Positions 60,386-64,000 of a stretch of 64,000 nucleotides of DNA are shown in pieces. The DNA comes from Cytidiella melzeri (Eukaryota; Basidiomycota; Agaricomycetes; Polyporales; Irpicaceae): the NCBI GenBank assembly GCA_022592445.1, contig JABYQR010000004.1:124001-188000 (forward strand). The letters are read 5' to 3'. Under the pieces are notes generated by a model. That model made no database searches. It was given only the letters and a program-made list of their open reading frames with translations, and was not told the origin of the DNA. The first letter of the stretch is position 1. Each line of letters opens with the position of its first letter. Made by a program: the position numbers and the translations under genes.

Positions 60386-63300
60386 GTATTGTAATGTGTA
60401 GTGACTAGGACATTTCTTCGACTTTCTTCCGTCATTGTACAATCTTTGCTTTGCCATTCATGACGCGTTTCATATGTTGGCTCGTGGTCCGCTTCCGGTC
60501 TTATGCGCCTATTACCACATGCGGGTATTGGCGGCCAGACTGTCGGGAGTCCGGATCTGCAAATTTAAATCGAGATGCAATCTACAGGTACAGTACTTAT
60601 TGAACACACTAATCTAGGCGCTCGATGGACAGTGCGCCACCACCGACTTTGCCATTAACGGTCATGAGCGCCGCCGCCCTCGCGTTCGACCACCGACCTC
60701 TAGCCTAGAAAACAAGGCGCAGAGCTCTATCTCTGTCTATCACCTTACCCGGTTACTCATCGTAACTCGACATTGTAGCAATCTCTGACCGGACCCAGGC
60801 AGTCCGTCGCCATGATCGAGCTCACAACCGAGCAGGTATCTACGATAAACGTACAAGGTTGCCAGTCTTTTTATACTGCACAAAATAGCCTAACAATTTT
60901 GTGGCCGGAGCTCTCGTACTGTATCACTCGATCAAGATCTCCGCAATGCGCTGTCGAGTTCAAACGCATTCGGCGCAAGTCGACTGTTGCGCATACAGTC
61001 AACTGAGGTGTTCGTCTCTGTAGAAGCTCTCCCCAGCAACTCCTAGGTCACAACCCCACACGTCGCGCGAGAGATGGAAAAAGAACAGCGAAGATGCACA
61101 TTGGTACTTCCTCAAACGCAAAGTACAACAATCAGTTCGCTTCCTAATCTGCACATATTTATGCGCAATAAATATACTGACCGGACCATGTTGTGGAGAT
61201 TGCGTATAGGCTATCTTGCGTTGACGGCTTGGTACACTGCGCTGTACTCAGTCTCCAGTCGGACGATCTCCCAACCGGCCTAGAATTTACTCTCCGCTGA
61301 CGTGAGTCCACTCGAATCAATCTGTCTGTTGCTGGGCGTCGTTTACTATTGTGTTTCCTGCTGATGGTTGACATTACTAGTCTCCCTCGTGTTGTTGTAT
61401 TTGCCTTTCCGCTGGATCTACTCTCCGCTCTGGACGTTCTGAATGCACCAACCTGCCATGATGAAATCCGCGGTGGGCGACCCGCTATCGTATGTCTCCT
61501 GTGGCAATTGGACCACGTCGTTCAGAGTGAGAAAGTTGGAGGATGCATGCAAAGTACTAATCCATTCAAGCTACATGACGAGCACAATGACAGCGATATT
61601 GCATGCGCTTTTCCCCCAGAGCATATCTCCTCCCAGGACCACGCAGCTCCGAATAGATCCCTCAGGTTTGCATGTTTGGGAACTTGAAGGACACGAATCC
61701 GTCTAGCATGGTATGCCTGTACATATTGTCACCGCGCGACAGCTCGTGCAAGCACACGCTCCACATTCAGATGGAACGTCGCAGGGCTCACCGGTGCCGG
61801 CTTGGACCTGATCTGAAGGGAAGACAAGATGCATATATGCAGTCGGAACGATCGTCGTTGTGCATTAGGGTCTGGCTTTGGTACGAATTTGGAGGCAGTA
61901 CAAGCACCATTATAATGGTGCTATTCCCAGCATCACAGCACTATTCAGTTTGAGCCTTCTTTGTTACGATGGCAATGGGATCATGAGTGAGTAAAAGTTT
62001 GTTATTTCACTCCGTATACTCACGAACATCGTACGGCCTTGTGGTACGCATACTTCACAACTTGAACTTTACTTGCCGGTAGCACCTGCTGATATCGTAC
62101 ACCTGCTTTTGCGTAGATTACCACCACTTGACGGACCCGAGGTAGAATGCGGAGACGCACAAAGCTGTTCTTTCGCCAAGTTCTTGACCGACGACTGAGA
62201 CGTACTGCATCGCGCAACCTTACGTCCGAGGTGCACAATTTGCCTCAGCGCGTCAGCTGTAATGGGAGGTCAAGCAGTCTAACAGCTATGAGGACGGCTG
62301 CGCCATCAGCTACATTGCCATTATTGCAACTGACAGACGCGAATCATATACATGATGCACCGACTGCTGCTCAAGCCCCCCTTTTGCCGATACACATTGG
62401 ACGGAATGCGCTGGACGCTGGCGAGTAATACTCTGATCAATTACGTGCTGATATCCTCTGCGCGACGTGCACATGTCTAGTAACAAATATAATGGACATT
62501 TCTGACAGTGCCGCCAACGACATACGCCCGCCCATACGGCAGGACTGGTCGGAAACGCCACATACCGGCAGCTATTCATGCACCGTGGTATGAATTCCAG
62601 GGTCGAACTCGAACGTACCATCAAGACAGTTCAGTATGGCGGGATGTCGGAATTATGCTGCTCAACGAGATACAGCAGCGAGCGAAGCCAGTAAGTAGGA
62701 GGTTCAAGTGGGGAAGATAACCTGCTGTACTTCAAGCAGAGTTCGATATATGTAACAGACGGGTTGTGTAGAACTCGAGGTTGATGGACGGCTGGTGAGA
62801 AAAGCTCTGTAAAGCAAGGAGTGTTTTACATAATTCCGGCCCAGGCAGCGGATCTGAGTAGGAGTGTCGCCTGCAGGCAGGAACGTGTTTGTATTCGCGG
62901 CGAGATACGAGATTCTCAGACGGCCGCAGGATGGTGAGATGCCTTGTCTGTAATATAGACATGCGGAGGGATTAGGCGGCCCACGCTCTTTGTGCGTTGC
63001 AATTGAGCTCACTTCGCAGCAGGGGTGCAGGGCTTCTTCCTTGCCCTCAAAGCCAGCATAGCCAGCGACGCGCTCTCGTATCTAGCTCCTCCCATCTCAT
63101 CCTCTTGCATAACCAGGACCTCTTTGAAGGTGCTGCTTGCCCCAAGGCTCGAGTCTGGCGTCGGTCGGTCATTTGGTGTAGGCGAACGGCGCTCGTCGAG
63201 CAAACGTCTGAGCAGACACGCTTTCGAGGCGTTTCGCGCGGCACAGACGTGTTTCTTTCTTCGTGGTTTGGGGTAACCCAATCCCTTCCAGCCTGCTCTG

Positions 63301-64000
63301 CATATATCCGGACCACTCGTCTGGCAGTCACTCGTTATCCATCGCTCTCACACTCGCTCTCCCTCGTCGGTCGCTATCGTCTATTTGCAGCAAGTACTCT
63401 GCCTCGTCCCCTAATTTCCAAGATCCAAGTTCTGCGCTGCTCTCGCCGCTCTTTGCTATACTCTCGGTTACTGCAGTACGTTTCACTTGTGTGTGCTTTT
63501 TGGCAGAGAGAAATGACTGATTGACGATTGACAGTAGGATTTTATCTCTGTGGTGCGTCACCTTGCACGGGCTTGTAGCGAATATTGACATGTTTTGTTT
63601 TGCAGTTGCACAAATTGTGGTGGTCGCAAACAGCGTAGGTAAGAGATTATTTCACTACGTCACCCGGCCGTTTCCCCGCAAATTGGCGGCGTCGAGGAAC
63701 GTGGCCGGCGCAGTCTTGCTGGTTATGGCAATACCATCAGCGGACGGATGCGGGCCGCATGCCGGCCGAGTGTGCACCGCCATCCGGCCACATTATCTGT
63801 TTTGAGGAAGGTGCGCCGGATGGCCGGAGGGACCGATATCTCGATATGTCGGGTACAGTTGGGCGGGAAGTGTTTATCATTGCATGGAACACTTGAAACT
63901 AGGCTGGCTGCTGCACGTCGCCTCCCTTTCCTCTTCTTCCCTCATCTCGTCTCCTCTTTACGTTCTTCATTCCGTTATGACCATCCGCACGACCTGAGAC
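60386..64000. other. 3.6 kb without a supportable gene
   Basis: After the 3' end of the 4E-T-like gene I find no open frame with a recognisable domain and no set of short frames that splices into one. A few stretches have donor-like signals (for example a GTAAGT at about 62,691 after an open 180 bases), but no consistent gene results. The last 300 bp are GC-rich with an inverted pair ccatccggcc/ccggatggcc (about 63,780-63,825). It may be a long promoter region for a gene beyond the window, or decayed DNA. Confidence 0.4.

Noticed and set aside
59567..60457. 296-codon minus-strand frame with a long Leu run
   Set aside because: Created by the CAG/CAA repeat read on the other strand (poly-Gln becomes poly-Leu); the sense strand has the validated eight-exon gene.
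62508..62720. Open stretch with a good GTAAGT donor at about 62,691
   Set aside because: Looked exon-like, but neither an upstream nor a downstream exon continues the frame convincingly.
1..64000. tRNA, rRNA or CRISPR features
   Set aside because: Scanned by eye for tRNA arms and regularly spaced repeats; none found. The only tRNA-like sequence is the primer sites of Copia-1 and Copia-2, which are complements of a tRNA, not tRNA genes.

Overview
This window looks like nuclear DNA of a basidiomycete fungus, most likely an agaricomycete. Host genes are split by many GT-AG introns of about 50-65 bp, encode typical fungal housekeeping proteins (TVP23, DLT1, EMC7, UTP23, an LYR-motif protein, a 4E-T-like translational repressor), and surround a dense cluster of nested LTR retrotransposons. 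There are no bacterial-type operons, CRISPR arrays or rRNA genes, and I found no tRNA gene by eye. Gene models below were spliced by hand. For every multi-exon gene the summed exon length is a multiple of three with one open frame.

Left arm (1-13.9 kb): a leucine-rich-repeat protein (-), the Golgi membrane protein TVP23 (+, ten exons including one of 10 nt), a dual-specificity phosphatase (-), two tandem BTB/POZ paralogues (+), a glutathione S-transferase-like protein (+) and DLT1 (-). Right arm (50.3-60.4 kb): a secreted CAP/PR-1 protein (-), a small unknown protein (+), EMC7 (-) head-to-head with UTP23 (+), and a small LYR-motif protein (-) head-to-head with a 1262-residue 4E-T-like protein (+). 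The last 3.6 kb and several gaps hold nothing I can support.

Centre (14.0-49.7 kb): nested retroelements whose order of arrival can be read from target-site duplications (TSDs) and restored reading frames. The oldest layer is a decayed Ty3/gypsy element (called Gypsy-A here), left in pieces at 19,968-21,393, 38,408-39,324 and 44,468 to about 44,700, with a gag-like piece on the opposite strand at 14,046-15,017. A decayed Copia element (Copia-3, up to 19,967) lies in its gag and itself carries a solo LTR (S1). A TG...CA-bounded unit (X, 21,394-38,407, about 1.8 kb when its insertions are removed) sits in the Gypsy-A reverse transcriptase (RT) and was hit by two copies of one chromovirus in opposite orientations (C-minus 22,105-30,053; C-plus 30,222-37,450). 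C-minus carries a second solo LTR (S2) in its 3' LTR. Copia-1 (39,325-44,467) is inserted between the RT and RNase H of Gypsy-A. Copia-2 (44,827-49,727) lies just downstream, has an uninterrupted 1354-codon polyprotein, and is the only element that looks capable of transposing by itself.

Most notable: the chromovirus has an 11-nt Tf1-like self-priming signature; both younger Copia elements have a primer site matching the anticodon region of initiator tRNA-Met (half-tRNA priming); LTR-pair differences and two RT active-site losses are dominated by CpG transitions, the footprint expected of cytosine methylation; unit X encodes an unrecognised cysteine-rich protein; and the two chromovirus copies share four in-frame stops.
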